Below are positions 16,745 through 25,492 of a stretch of 64,000 bases of DNA, in pieces. The notes beneath the pieces were generated by a model. That model had not been told where the DNA came from and did not search any database. It saw nothing but the letters and a program-made list of their open reading frames with translations. Source of the DNA: Halobacteriales archaeon YIM A00013 (GTDB lineage: Archaea; Halobacteriota; Halobacteria; Halobacteriales; Haloarculaceae); NCBI GenBank assembly GCA_025041195.1, contig JAKCFM010000001.1, positions 1,798,001 to 1,862,000 on the forward strand. Direction: 5' to 3'. The position numbers were made by a program, and so were the translations under genes. Numbering within the stretch: position 1 is the stretch's first letter; the number at the start of each line of letters is the position of its first letter.

Positions 16745-18168
16745 AATTCGAGCAAGCACGCTGGATCACGGACGAAGACCGATACGAACCGCTGCTGGCA
16801 GAAAAGCGATCGAAAACCGTCTCGGTCGATGCTGATGACGCGGGACTTCCAGACGAGCTGACGCGAGATGAGCTAACGCTCCCATCGGTTTCGGAACCGG
16901 AGCTCGCACGCCATTACACGCGGCTCTCGGAGATGACCTACGGGATCGAAAACGGACCGTTCCCGCTGGGATCGTGTACGATGAAATACAACCCATCGTT
17001 CACCGAAGACGTGGCCGCGCTTGCGGCTGGCCAGGTCCACCCCGACCGGCCTGCCGAATCAATTCAAGGGACGCTCGGGGTGCTCTACGGGCTGCAGGAG
17101 TATCTCGGTCGCATTGGCGGAATGGACGCCGTGACGCTCCAGCCGCCGGCCGGTGCTGCCGGTGAGTTTGCCGGCATTCTCGTGGCGAAAGCCTACCACG
17201 AAGCCAATGGCGACGACCGAACAGAAGTGGTCGTGCCCGACAGCGCGCACGGAACGAACTTTGCCACCGGTGCGCTCGCCGGCTTCGACGTCGTCACCCT
17301 TCCGAGTGGGTCAGACGGACGCGTTGACTGTGAAGCACTCGAAAACGCCGTCGGTGACGACACCGCGGCGCTGATGCTCACCAATCCGAACACGCTTGGG
17401 CTCTTCGAGCGAGATATTACCGAGATCGCCGACATCGTCCACGACGCCGGGGGCCTGCTCTACTACGATGGCGCGAATCTTAACGCCCTGCTCGGCCGTG
17501 TGCGACCCGGCGATATGGGATTCGACGTGATGCACTACAATGTCCACAAGACGTTCGCGACACCGCACGGTGGTGGTGGTCCCGGTGCTGGACCAGTTGG
17601 CGTTGTGGACGATCTCGCCGAATTCCTCCCGGAGCCACGCGTTGGAAAAACGGATGAGGGCTACGAGCTGTTCGCACCGGAGTCCTCAATCGGCAAAGTG
17701 CACGGCTATCACGGCAACTGGCTCGTGCTCGTGAAAGCGTACGCTTACATCGCCAGACTGGGTGATGCAGGACTCACTGATGCGAGTGCAAAGGCCGTCT
17801 TGAATGCGAACTATCTCGCCAGTCAGATCGAGTACGACGTTCCGTTCGCGCCGTTCCACCACGAGTTCGTCGCAAGCGCGGATGCGGACGCAGCCGACGT
17901 TGCAAAGCGGATGCTCGATTTTGGTGTCCATCCACCAACCACGAAGTGGCCAGAAGCCGTCGAAGAGGCACTCATGGCCGAACCAACGGAGATCGAAACG
18001 AAACGATCGCTCGATCAGCTCGCAGAGGCGTTCAACGCCGTGGCGAACGAATCGGAAGCAACGATCGAGGATGCGCCGAACCGAACGGCCGTCCAGCGGA
18101 TCGATCAGGCAACGGCAGCGCGAAATCCTCGGCTCTCCTGGCAAGCACTCGAATTCGACGCTGAGTGA
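16741..18168 (+). CDS. gcvPB: Glycine dehydrogenase (decarboxylating) subunit 2
   Basis: PLP-bearing half of the glycine cleavage P-protein, 475 residues. Starts MKFEQARW at the ATG overlapping the gcvPA stop. Typical segments are FPLGSCTMKYNP near 78, QPPAGAAGEFAG near 135, YYDGANLNALLG near 240, and HYNVHKTFATPHGGGGPG near 263, in which the Lys forms the Schiff base with PLP and the glycine run binds cofactor. All residues expected for activity are present. It ends one base before the stop codon of the convergent zinc-ribbon gene, so no terminator region separates them. Confidence 0.96.
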   Translation: MKFEQARWITDEDRYEPLLAEKRSKTVSVDADDAGLPDELTRDELTLPSVSEPELARHYTRLSEMTYGIENGPFPLGSCTMKYNPSFTEDVAALAAGQVHPDRPAESIQGTLGVLYGLQEYLGRIGGMDAVTLQPPAGAAGEFAGILVAKAYHEANGDDRTEVVVPDSAHGTNFATGALAGFDVVTLPSGSDGRVDCEALENAVGDDTAALMLTNPNTLGLFERDITEIADIVHDAGGLLYYDGANLNALLGRVRPGDMGFDVMHYNVHKTFATPHGGGGPGAGPVGVVDDLAEFLPEPRVGKTDEGYELFAPESSIGKVHGYHGNWLVLVKAYAYIARLGDAGLTDASAKAVLNANYLASQIEYDVPFAPFHHEFVASADADAADVAKRMLDFGVHPPTTKWPEAVEEALMAEPTEIETKRSLDQLAEAFNAVANESEATIEDAPNRTAVQRIDQATAARNPRLSWQALEFDAE

Positions 18169-18471
18169 TCACCATCCCATCGGCGGGAGTCGTGTCACAC
18201 AGCTTCTACAGAACGTGTACAGCGGATCATTATCAGTGCCACAGTCCGGACACCGAACCACGGACGTCTCCGACGGCGATTGCTCGCGGTCTGTGCCGAC
18301 GAACGGTTGGGGATCGCCAGGGTTTATCCAGTAGCTGGTGGCCGGAGTCGGCGGCTGGTCGGACTCCTCGTGCTCTTCTGGCTCCATATTCCGGGCCAGA
18401 TACAGCAACACCGGAATCTGCAAGAGCGGGAACAACACGAGGATCACCAGTCCCCACACCAGAGTATTCAT
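18169..18471 (-). CDS. Membrane-anchored zinc-ribbon protein
   Basis: A 100-residue protein with one N-terminal hydrophobic helix (about 4-27), an acidic proline-rich linker, and a C-terminal zinc ribbon with the pairs CPDC and CRSC separated by about 15 residues. Short membrane-linked zinc ribbons of this kind (DUF7577-like) are frequent in haloarchaea and have no assigned function. Its stop codon abuts the gcvPB stop. It is not obviously in an operon. Confidence 0.75.
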   Translation of the reverse strand: MNTLVWGLVILVLFPLLQIPVLLYLARNMEPEEHEESDQPPTPATSYWINPGDPQPFVGTDREQSPSETSVVRCPDCGTDNDPLYTFCRSCVTRLPPMGW

Positions 18472-18578
18472 ATCTATACTACGGTAGACAATGACTTACT
18501 CATTACGGTGTTTTTATGCTTTTTCAGTGATCCAAACGCCTGGAGGGGTTTTAGTGGCTGGAGTGCGAGCGGTACGGT

Positions 18579-18770
18579 ATGGATGCACACACCCTATCGC
18601 CGGTGGTAGCGATCGTCGGGGTCACAGTCGGTCTCGTGATTCTGTTGTACGGAGTCGCGTTCGGGAATCAAACGGGGCTCCAGCTCGTTGGCGGCGGGAT
18701 GACAGTGGTCGCAGTGGGAGTGCTTGCTGCGTATCTTCACCGGGCAGAACGACTGACACGGACGCACTGA
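18579..18770 (+). CDS. Small two-helix membrane protein (DUF7470-like)
   Basis: A 63-residue protein made of two hydrophobic segments (about 7-27 and 33-54) around a short FGNQTG loop, ending with a basic tail. It resembles tiny haloarchaeal membrane proteins annotated DUF7470. Function unknown. It lies 41 bp upstream of the tRNA-Gln gene on the same strand, so read-through between the two is possible. Confidence 0.7.
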   Translation: MDAHTLSPVVAIVGVTVGLVILLYGVAFGNQTGLQLVGGGMTVVAVGVLAAYLHRAERLTRTH

Positions 18771-18811
18771 AAGGAAACCCTATTGTATCGCCGGCCGAAA
18801 CGTCCCCCTGC

Positions 18812-18915
18812 AGTCCCGTGGTGTAGTGGCCAATCATAGCGGCCTTTGGACGTGGTTGGGATATACCGATCGCGGAGGAAAGCCGTTGACCCCAGTTCGA
18901 ATCTGGGCGGGACTA
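18812..18915 (+). tRNA. tRNA-Gln (UUG) with a 31-nt intron
   Basis: The acceptor AGTCCCG (18812-18818) pairs with CGGGACT (18908-18914) and the discriminator is A18915. The D arm is followed by stem GCGGC (18839-18843), loop CTTTGG with anticodon TTG at 18846-18848, then an insert 18850-18880, position 38 (A18881) and the 3' stem GCCGT (18882-18886). The T arm contains GTTCGAATC. Removing the 31-nt insert between positions 37 and 38 leaves a 73-nt tRNA, and 37/38 is the canonical archaeal intron position cut by the splicing endonuclease. An intron in tRNA-Gln(UUG) is also known in Haloferax. The last 3 bp overlap the stop codon of the GNAT gene on the other strand. Confidence 0.93.
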
Positions 18916-19641
18916 TAGATACGCAGCGTCCCAGCGCGTCGGATTTCGCTGGTTTCCACAGTCGGTGCATTCTGCGCGACCCATTGCGTCCATAGAGACC
19001 TCGACGCCGTCGCAGTTCGAACAGAAATAGCCGTACCGATCGGTTCGGTCGGTGTCGTTGTAGGCGACGAAAAACGGCGCGACAGTCCCCCGTTCTGCGT
19101 CATCGTGGTCGATATACACCGTGGTGTTGTCGACGGAAACCGACTCGACGGCCGTCGGTTCATCCTCCACGTAGACGTTTTCGACGTACTGCGTGCCGTC
19201 GATCTCAACGCGCTCATCAACTGCTTTTTTCATGTCGTGACGTTCGTAGAACTGATTGCCGCCGTGGTTGTCCCTGAGGACACGACCGCGAAGGCGGCTG
19301 GCACCCATCCCTTTCAGTTGACTGTCGATCGCATCGAACAGCTCCGTCCCGATCGACCGACCACGGTGGTCCGGATCGACGTGTAACCAGAGGAGATCCC
19401 CGTCGCCGTCGTTATCAACGAGAACGCCCTCAGCAAATCCAACGATTGACGCGTCGTCATCGGCAACCAGGACGGTCCGATTATCATCGTCGAGGAGTGC
19501 ATCGAAGGCGTCATCTGCGTACCACTGTGTGACGGCCCCCTCAATCGTCTGTGGACTCAAGGTGTACGAAGCCGACAAAGAACGGCGAGCAATATCACGA
19601 ACTGCCGGTGCGTCTTCGGTGGTCGCTGTACGAATGTTCAT
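18913..19641 (-). CDS. GNAT acetyltransferase fused to a zinc-ribbon domain (DUF5816-like)
   Basis: A 242-residue two-domain protein. Residues 1-150 are a GNAT domain, with the acetyl-CoA-binding segment LHVDPDHRGRSIGTELFDAI near 87-106 and NHGGNQFYER near 125. Residues 155-242 form a beta-rich domain with two cysteine pairs (CSNC and CTDC) that look like a zinc ribbon, matching what I recall as DUF5816 of haloarchaea. Substrate unknown; GNAT enzymes acetylate amines such as protein N-termini or small molecules. The stop codon overlaps the 3' end of the tRNA-Gln gene on the opposite strand. The ATG is followed upstream by a divergent 217-bp spacer shared with an HD-domain gene. Confidence 0.82.
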   Translation of the reverse strand: MNIRTATTEDAPAVRDIARRSLSASYTLSPQTIEGAVTQWYADDAFDALLDDDNRTVLVADDDASIVGFAEGVLVDNDGDGDLLWLHVDPDHRGRSIGTELFDAIDSQLKGMGASRLRGRVLRDNHGGNQFYERHDMKKAVDERVEIDGTQYVENVYVEDEPTAVESVSVDNTTVYIDHDDAERGTVAPFFVAYNDTDRTDRYGYFCSNCDGVEVSMDAMGRAECTDCGNQRNPTRWDAAYL

Positions 19642-19858
19642 ATTATGCTAAACCCATCCATCCACAATAAAGCCCACTGCCGAGGCGAAGCTTCTCCGAA
19701 CAGCATCGACGCCTTTCAGGCCGGCTATCGCACCGTCACCGCCCGATCTTTGTGATCGTTCCACCCAGGTGATCAGAGTCAACCCAACGTAACCCTCAAG
19801 ACTGTAACACCACTATTGCAGTGTAACATGAGTATCTGCAGTCTACGGGGGCGGTATC

Positions 19859-20566
19859 GTGGGGGTTGAAATTCGAGAGGATCCCGTCACCGACGATGAG
19901 TTCGAAGAAATGAAACAATTCGTTCATGATTACCTCGCAGCGAGCGTAGAGAGCGAGGACGATGGTGGGCGGATGCGGTGGTATCCATGGCACTCGGCGC
20001 AGTACCGGTATAACCACATTCTGAACGTGGTCACTGTCGCAACGCGGATTGCCGAGCGCGAAGGAGCCAACGTGGACGTGGTTCGAGTTGCATCGCTGTT
20101 TCACGACATCGCAAAGCTAGAAGTTGATCAGGATGTGCACGCAGAGGCCGGTGCGCGGATCACCCGGGAGTATCTGGGGAGTCACTGCGACTATCCGGCG
20201 TCGTTCGTCGATGAGGTCTGTAGCGCGATCGAGGCCCACTCCTATCAGGGGCCGCTGTCCGATCTCGGGCTTGAGGCGCGCTGCTTGATCGAGAGCGACC
20301 TTCTCGATAAGGTTGGCGCAAACGGGATGACGCTCATTCTGTTGCGGATGGGCTATGAAGCGCGTGGACACACGGATGCGCCCGAAATGATCGATCGGAT
20401 CGTCGAGCGAGGGCAGAACGTCTTGGATCGGATCGAAAGCGAAACTGCCGAGTCGATCGCTCATCAGCGACTCAAGCGGGTGCGCTGGTTCCGTGAGTGG
20501 CTTCTCGAAGAGGTTGCAGTGCTTGACGACGACTCCGAATCGGCGATCGACGAACTCGCGAACTAG
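19859..20566 (+). CDS. HD-domain phosphohydrolase
   Basis: A 235-residue HD superfamily protein starting at a GTG. The metal-binding residues appear in HSAQYRYNHILNV near residue 43-55 (first His), ASLFHDIAKL near 82 (His-Asp), and HAEAG plus IEAHSY further on, the order of the YfbR/RNase-Y-like HD fold. Such proteins hydrolyse nucleotides or cyclic nucleotides, but the substrate is not deducible. Convergent with the LysE-type exporter, with the two stop codons overlapping by 4 bp. The 217-bp upstream spacer contains two TGTAACA copies within 30 bp that could be regulatory. Confidence 0.82.
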   Translation: MGVEIREDPVTDDEFEEMKQFVHDYLAASVESEDDGGRMRWYPWHSAQYRYNHILNVVTVATRIAEREGANVDVVRVASLFHDIAKLEVDQDVHAEAGARITREYLGSHCDYPASFVDEVCSAIEAHSYQGPLSDLGLEARCLIESDLLDKVGANGMTLILLRMGYEARGHTDAPEMIDRIVERGQNVLDRIESETAESIAHQRLKRVRWFREWLLEEVAVLDDDSESAIDELAN

Positions 20567-21231
20567 CCGAACAGAATGCCGATGGCGTCGGTGAGAAAGT
20601 AGACGCCAAAGCCGGCGAGGACGAGCGCGCTCACGGCTGCTGTCAGTGGTACCATCGAGTCGATGCGATTTTTCGCGGCGATCAGCGTTGCCGGAAAGCC
20701 AACGACCCAGAGTGCAACCCCTGCAAACAGGCCGACGAGCAACAGCGGCGTGCCGGTATGAACGACGAACAGGCCGGAAAGCGACGCCGACAGTGGTTCA
20801 AGCACGTCAACAGTGCCGGGATTGAGCAGGGCAACGCCGGCGGTGAGCCAGAAGAGAATCTGGTATGGGTTGGTGATGGCGAGTGCAAACGCCCGGCGAA
20901 AGCCACGCCCGCTGTCGGCGCTCGTCTCGTCCGTGAATCCATCCTGGAACTCTTTGGCGGTGTCGTAGGCAAAATACAGCATCAACAGTCCACCGACACC
21001 GACCATCACGCCTCGGAGGAGTGCGAACCGCTCAACGATTGCCACCACGCCCAACAGGGCGCCCACGAAAAAGCAGATGTCGGCCACCATCGCTCCCAGG
21101 CCGGCACGCACACCAGAGAGCCAGCCGTGTGTGACGCTCTCATCGGCGATTACCGCGTTCATCGGGCCGGGTGGTGCTGCGAGTGCGATCCCGAACACCA
21201 CGCCCGCGACGAACGTCACTGGATCCGTCAT
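20563..21231 (-). CDS. LysE/RhtB-family amino acid exporter
   Basis: A 222-residue membrane protein with six hydrophobic segments and the LysE signature AAPPGPMNAVIADES near residue 18-32, typical of exporters for lysine, threonine, homoserine or related metabolites. The conserved NPYQILFWLTAG is near 118. Substrate unknown. It lies upstream of no obvious operon partner and is convergent with the HD gene. The gene behind it on the same strand encodes another small membrane protein, 45 bp away. Confidence 0.88.
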   Translation of the reverse strand: MTDPVTFVAGVVFGIALAAPPGPMNAVIADESVTHGWLSGVRAGLGAMVADICFFVGALLGVVAIVERFALLRGVMVGVGGLLMLYFAYDTAKEFQDGFTDETSADSGRGFRRAFALAITNPYQILFWLTAGVALLNPGTVDVLEPLSASLSGLFVVHTGTPLLLVGLFAGVALWVVGFPATLIAAKNRIDSMVPLTAAVSALVLAGFGVYFLTDAIGILFG

Positions 21232-21276
21232 TAGTTCCTCTAGGGGCGAAACTGCGAAAAATGGATTGAAACGGAG

Positions 21277-21672
21277 TCACAGTCCGATACGCCGATAGCG
21301 ACGGGAGCAATATCCCAGAGAAACGATCCACACCACGGGAATGGGAAGGACGAACGCAGCCACCACACTCAGCAGCCCCGCACCCGTCCATCGCCACTGA
21401 TTGGGAGTCCACGGCGCGTCCGTTCGACTGAGCGCGCGCGTATCGAGCCACAGCGAGACGATGAAAACGAGTCCCACCACCAGCAAGACGAGTGGTGCGA
21501 AGACAGTTCCAGAGATCAATGCAATCGCTGCTGGGCCATCTGTCGCGATGAGTCCAGACGTAAACAGCGCGGACTGGAGTCCGAACAGCCCGACGACAAG
21601 CAGACGTGGGAGTTCCACGATCGGAACCAGCACGCCAATCCACCACCATCCGTGTGTGTTGTCCACAGCCAT
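21277..21672 (-). CDS. Four-helix membrane protein of unknown function
   Basis: A 131-residue protein with four hydrophobic segments (about 10-30, 38-58, 60-80 and 95-118), starting MAVDNTHGWWW and ending with a basic tail CSRRYRRIGL, which suggests the C-terminus is cytosolic. No family motif recognised. It sits between the LysE exporter and the threonine-synthase-like gene on the same strand with short gaps (45 and 44 bp), so the three may be transcribed together; whether it assists amino acid export is speculation. Confidence 0.7.
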   Translation of the reverse strand: MAVDNTHGWWWIGVLVPIVELPRLLVVGLFGLQSALFTSGLIATDGPAAIALISGTVFAPLVLLVVGLVFIVSLWLDTRALSRTDAPWTPNQWRWTGAGLLSVVAAFVLPIPVVWIVSLGYCSRRYRRIGL

Positions 21673-21716
21673 TGGTTGGTTCGCCGCTCAGTGGTCGCCA
21701 CCGCTCAGTCTTTCGA

Positions 21717-22871
21717 TCAGATGCCCTGTCCCATCAGATGGCTCCGAAGGAGATCCGCATCCGGCGCTCCGGAGGCCGGATTGATGAGGACAATACTATC
21801 ATCGGAGCCAAACGCTTCGCGGAGTTCCCAGGCCATCGCCGCCGCCGCACCGCCAGCAACACTGATATCAATTCCCTCGTGGCTGGCTATTGTTACCGCC
21901 GATTCGAGGATATCATCGTCGTTGACGGCCACTGCGCGGCCGTTGTGCTCTCTGAGCGTCTCCAGGATGAGTTCGCTTCCCGCTGGTGCCGGCCGTTCGA
22001 GCGCGCCGGCCACCGTATCGGGAACGTCCCATGGTGAAACCGTGGTCGCTCCGTCCTCAAACGCCGTAACGAGCGGCGCACAGCTTTCGGATTGGCCGGC
22101 ATACAACGACGGAACGGAATCGACGAGACCGAGCGCTGCAAGCTCTCGCGCGCCTTTTGCCATTCCATACAGCGGCGCGCTCCCAACAAACGGATAGCAG
22201 ACGACGTCGGGAGCCGTCCAGTCGAGCTGTTGGAATAGTTCGAACGCAACCCCTTTCGCTCCCTCGTGGCGAAACGGCGTCTCGAACGCACTCAGGGAGT
22301 ACAACTCGGACGACTCGGTTTCGAACGTCGCCTTCGCGTCATCGAATCTGCCACCAACGACGTTCATATCACCCCCATGAACGTTGATCATCGCTTTGTG
22401 CTGAAACGGCGTCCTGGAGGGCACGTAGGCGTGCGTGGTGAGCCCTGCACGCGCACCGAAGGCGGCCGCCGACTGGCCACCCGCACCGGTGCTCGCCAGT
22501 CCAACGTCGGTCGCGCCGTGCTGGCGGGCAGCCGAAATGGCCAGGGCGATCCCGCGATCCGTGATCGAACCGGTGGGATTCGCCCCTTCGTCTTTGATGT
22601 AGACCGATCCAACGCCGAGTTCGTCGGCCAATCGCGGGCAATCAACCAGCGGTGTCGGCCCCCCAGCAAACTGAACGCGCTCGCTCGCAGGGATGGGCAT
22701 CAACACATCGAACGCGTCGCTCGCGGACGCCTGGTCTTGTGAGAGCTCGATGGAGTCGAGCGCATACGCTGGATCGAGGATCCCACCGTCTGGATGGCGT
22801 TCGACCGTCGGCGCGAACTCCTCACCCGAGAAAGGATCGCGAAAGCCCGTAAACGCGGCTGTCGTCTGCAT
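21717..22871 (-). CDS. Threonine-synthase-like protein lacking the PLP lysine
   Basis: A 384-residue fold-type II PLP-enzyme homologue, closest in layout to threonine synthase: VQFAGGPTPLVDCPRLA near 66, YIKDEGANPTGSITDRG near 91-107, and the glycine-rich ASTGAGGQSAAA near 125. In true threonine synthases the motif is NPTGSFKDRG, where Lys binds PLP; here that position is Thr104 (codon ACG on the minus strand). The phosphate-binding loop is kept and the frame is intact with normal codon use, so this is not a decayed gene. It may be a regulatory or scaffolding pseudoenzyme, or use another residue. The LysE exporter nearby hints at amino acid metabolism. Another threonine synthase presumably exists elsewhere. 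Confidence 0.82.
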   Translation of the reverse strand: MQTTAAFTGFRDPFSGEEFAPTVERHPDGGILDPAYALDSIELSQDQASASDAFDVLMPIPASERVQFAGGPTPLVDCPRLADELGVGSVYIKDEGANPTGSITDRGIALAISAARQHGATDVGLASTGAGGQSAAAFGARAGLTTHAYVPSRTPFQHKAMINVHGGDMNVVGGRFDDAKATFETESSELYSLSAFETPFRHEGAKGVAFELFQQLDWTAPDVVCYPFVGSAPLYGMAKGARELAALGLVDSVPSLYAGQSESCAPLVTAFEDGATTVSPWDVPDTVAGALERPAPAGSELILETLREHNGRAVAVNDDDILESAVTIASHEGIDISVAGGAAAAMAWELREAFGSDDSIVLINPASGAPDADLLRSHLMGQGI

Positions 22872-22916
22872 ATTCGGGCTACTGGGCCCCCGGATTAAGC
22901 CCTGTTGAACTGCTCG

Positions 22917-23750
22917 TTATCCGATGTAGCGGAGATCGTCCTCGGTCGGTGCCTGCGACTGCTCCATCTCCCTGATCTTCGAGACGACTTCTTCCATCTC
23001 TTCGGCGCGTTCTTCGAGTGCATCGTAGCCCACCTCGAACGCACAGAGCGATTCGAGGACTTCGAGCACGGCGCGGGCGCTCTTGGGATCAACGAGATAG
23101 CCGCTGGTCTCACCCATCAGACAGGCCGCGTTGAAACCACGGCGCTCGCCAAGCCCGAGCAACAGCCCACTAACGCCAACAATTCCGCCGGCGGGTTCGT
23201 TGTCACGGAACTCCACGACATCGTCGAGTTCGTCAATGAGCGCGTCCGAACTCGCCGCACCAATAACGCTGTACTCTTCGATGAGCTCGCCCGTCGGCAC
23301 GCCACCCAGCGTGTACGCCCGCTCGACGCCGAACGATTCGGCCACATCGAGGATGGCGCTGGTGAGCTGATAGTGGCCACGAGGATCCTGCGCCTGGTGG
23401 TCGCCGGTTAGCACGATCAGATCGTTTGGAACGGACTGCTCGGCCGGCGTCGTTGAGCCGTTGGTTGCAACGTCGTCATCACTCGATTCGTCGTCCTCGG
23501 ACGACGTAGCAGCCGTCGTCAGATCGACGTAATGAAACTCCAGACAGGCGAGCTGTGTCGTGCCGTCCTCGATCGTCACCTGTGGTGGAAAATGCTCGGA
23601 GTAGAGGCGTCGCAACAGCGTGGTTTCGAACTCTTCAAGAAGATGCTCGGCCGCCAACTTCCCGACGTGACCGACGCCCGGGAGCCCCTCGATCAGAATT
23701 GGATCGCGAAGCGACGGATCTGCGACCGTCTCAATATCGAACTCGTCCAT
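22917..23750 (-). CDS. PAC2-family proteasome assembly chaperone
   Basis: A 277-residue PAC2/PbaB-type protein, the archaeal family related to proteasome assembly chaperones. It begins MDEFDIETV and contains PILIEGLPGVGHVGKLAAEH near 17-36, the characteristic first loop. An acidic, serine-rich insert of about 30 residues (near 83-110) is likely a flexible loop and is typical of haloarchaeal adaptation. It is the last gene of the run L44e, S27e, aIF2-alpha, Nop10, PAC2, an order kept in many archaea, 5 bp after nop10. Role in 20S assembly follows from the family and is not shown here. Confidence 0.9.
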   Translation of the reverse strand: MDEFDIETVADPSLRDPILIEGLPGVGHVGKLAAEHLLEEFETTLLRRLYSEHFPPQVTIEDGTTQLACLEFHYVDLTTAATSSEDDESSDDDVATNGSTTPAEQSVPNDLIVLTGDHQAQDPRGHYQLTSAILDVAESFGVERAYTLGGVPTGELIEEYSVIGAASSDALIDELDDVVEFRDNEPAGGIVGVSGLLLGLGERRGFNAACLMGETSGYLVDPKSARAVLEVLESLCAFEVGYDALEERAEEMEEVVSKIREMEQSQAPTEDDLRYIG

Positions 23751-23755
23751 GCAGC

Positions 23756-23938
23756 CTACTGCCGTTCTCGTCGCTTAAGTGCACGTCGGTACTTTCCGTA
23801 GCGGTCGGTCGGATCGTACGGTGCTGGAGCGCTGTTGTGGGCCGGTTCGCCACACTCCGGACAGGACTCTGACAGCGTGTACACCGGCCGATCGTGTGCC
23901 GTCTGCCAGTTCGAACAGATCCGAATATCCGATCGCAT
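23756..23938 (-). CDS. nop10: H/ACA ribonucleoprotein core protein Nop10
   Basis: A 60-residue Nop10, a small zinc-binding protein that bridges Cbf5 and L7Ae in the H/ACA particle which pseudouridylates rRNA. It starts MRSDIRICSNW and contains VYTLSESCPECG and a C-terminal PYDPTDRYGKYRRALKRR helix, the part that contacts Cbf5. Only one CxxC pair plus the early Cys is visible. The frame runs further upstream into aIF2-alpha, but the ATG at 23938 gives exactly the family length and lies 4 bp after the aIF2-alpha stop, consistent with translational coupling. Confidence 0.95.
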   Translation of the reverse strand: MRSDIRICSNWQTAHDRPVYTLSESCPECGEPAHNSAPAPYDPTDRYGKYRRALKRRERQ

Positions 23939-23942
23939 GCGA

Positions 23943-24749
23943 TCAGTTGTTGTCGGCTTCGGTCTGGCGTTCTCGGTGGAACTCCGCGGTGCCACCACGC
24001 GATTCGATCGCCTCCCGTGCTCGATCGACCGTCTCGGTCAGTTCGTCCTCGGCGAGCTTATACGACGGTGCCTTCACCTTGATGCGATATTCGGGAGCAC
24101 CGACGTAGGTGACGTCGAGATCGATCTCGTCTGCTACCTCGCCGTTGCCGGTCGCCGATTTGAGCGCCGCCTGGATGTCGTCTACACCGTTCGGATTGGG
24201 TGATTCGAGATGGATATACCCCGTAACGGTAACGAATGGCACCGAAACGTTTGCTCGGGCAGTATCGACGATCGCGTCGATTTCGTCGTCAGTGAGCTCC
24301 GTGTGTTCGAGCGACTCTGTCCCGTGGATTGCTGCCTCCTCAAAGCCGTCGTACAGCGTTCCGAACGACCCCAACAGTTCGTTGGCAACCGTCCCGTACT
24401 GCTCGTCGGCAACGTCCTCGCCAAACGCCAGCGTCATCCACTTATCTGCCTTCTGTTCGTTTTTCCACTCCTGGATCTTCTCGGACTGCTGGTGGTCGTT
24501 GACGTCTTTCAGCGAGAGATCGATCTGCTGGGCGTCTTTGTCCACTTCGAGCACCTTACAGACCGCGGTCTCGCCCGGACTGACGTGATCGCGGATGTTT
24601 TTGATCCATCCGCTAGTGACTTCGCTGATGTGTACGAGACCGCGTCGGTCGGTGTACTCTAAGAGATCGACAAACACCCCGAAATCTTCAATCTCATCGA
24701 TACGGCCCACGACGAGATCGCCGGGTTCAGGCCAGCCTGTGTATTTCAT
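23943..24749 (-). CDS. eif2a: Translation initiation factor aIF2 subunit alpha
   Basis: Alpha subunit of archaeal initiation factor 2, which with beta and gamma delivers initiator tRNA-Met to the small ribosomal subunit. 268 residues with the S1/OB domain first ([20 protein letters not shown] at about 6-25, then [20 protein letters not shown]), a helical domain near 95-175 and the C-terminal alpha/beta domain that binds gamma. The archaeal protein lacks the N-terminal regulatory serine context of eukaryotes. It is placed in the conserved cluster after S27e (90-bp gap) and just before nop10. Confidence 0.96.
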   Translation of the reverse strand: MKYTGWPEPGDLVVGRIDEIEDFGVFVDLLEYTDRRGLVHISEVTSGWIKNIRDHVSPGETAVCKVLEVDKDAQQIDLSLKDVNDHQQSEKIQEWKNEQKADKWMTLAFGEDVADEQYGTVANELLGSFGTLYDGFEEAAIHGTESLEHTELTDDEIDAIVDTARANVSVPFVTVTGYIHLESPNPNGVDDIQAALKSATGNGEVADEIDLDVTYVGAPEYRIKVKAPSYKLAEDELTETVDRAREAIESRGGTAEFHRERQTEADNN

Positions 24750-24839
24750 GTGTACCGGTTGTGGGCTAGCCCGAATAAACCCACCGTATGCGAAAAGTGC
24801 GTTCGACGTTCGTCTCGTGAACGGCGAATAGCGCCGGCT

Positions 24840-25022
24840 TCAGGCTTTTGCGCTTCGTTCGAGCGTTTCGGTCACTTCGCCCTCGAAGACGGCCTTCCCA
24901 CCGGTTGGGCGGGCCAGCACGTGGCCACAGACGGCACACGCGACTTCGCTTGCGGCTTTGCCGAAGATGATCTGTTCGTTCTCACAGTCCGGGCACGTCA
25001 CACGGTAGAATTTTCCTGCCAT
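24840..25022 (-). CDS. rps27e: 30S ribosomal protein S27e
   Basis: A 60-residue zinc-ribbon ribosomal protein. It has CPDCEN early (about 10-15) and CAVCGH near 32, giving the four-cysteine zinc site, and LARPTGGKA typical of S27e. The start MAGKFYRVTC is the usual haloarchaeal N-terminus. It directly follows L44e with a 3-bp gap and precedes aIF2-alpha. Confidence 0.96.
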   Translation of the reverse strand: MAGKFYRVTCPDCENEQIIFGKAASEVACAVCGHVLARPTGGKAVFEGEVTETLERSAKA

Positions 25023-25025
25023 CGT

Positions 25026-25310
25026 TTACTCCTGGAATTCGAGTCGGCCAGCACGCCATCCTTCACGGAGGTGGGCCTTCCCACACTCGCTGCAGCGGTA
25101 CGTCAGATTCGTCTTCTTCGTTGGTTTGTTGCCGGCCGGCACCTTCGAGAACTTTCCTGAGTTACCAATGCCCGACTTCTGGCGTTTTCGCTGGCGGCCC
25201 TGGACTTCGGTCATGCCCGAGGAGCGCCCGGAACGGACTTTCTCAACCTCGTGTTCGGTGTGGAGATTACAGTGTGGACAGTGAGTCCTGAATCGGCGTG
25301 GCATCTGCAT
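25026..25310 (-). CDS. rpl44e: 50S ribosomal protein L44e
   Basis: A 94-residue zinc-binding large-subunit protein near the E site. It starts [14 protein letters not shown] and ends [20 protein letters not shown], with two CxxC pairs for zinc, and has the central basic segment [15 protein letters not shown]. Slightly longer than the Haloarcula protein. First gene of the L44e-S27e-aIF2a-nop10-PAC2 unit; a GTTTTAAT box on the minus strand roughly 45 bp upstream of the ATG is a plausible promoter element. Confidence 0.96.
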   Translation of the reverse strand: MQMPRRFRTHCPHCNLHTEHEVEKVRSGRSSGMTEVQGRQRKRQKSGIGNSGKFSKVPAGNKPTKKTNLTYRCSECGKAHLREGWRAGRLEFQE

Positions 25311-25492
25311 GGTTACTGGTGGTCCATTATCGACGCCGCATTAAAACCCGTTTGGTTCGACCCTGAGGGCTGTCGGGTGTGACCGTCGATCACAGTTTCC
25401 CCTTTGTTGTGAACGATCGTGTGGAATCAAGGGACGGCGCAGTGACATACCAACAATTATCAAACGGACGGTCAAAATTTCCAGCGACTGGT

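Noticed and set aside
19796-20104. Minus-strand frame overlapping the HD gene start
   Set aside because: No domain, and it conflicts with the clear HD motifs on the plus strand; repeated TGTAACA words in the spacer are too few to call an operator.
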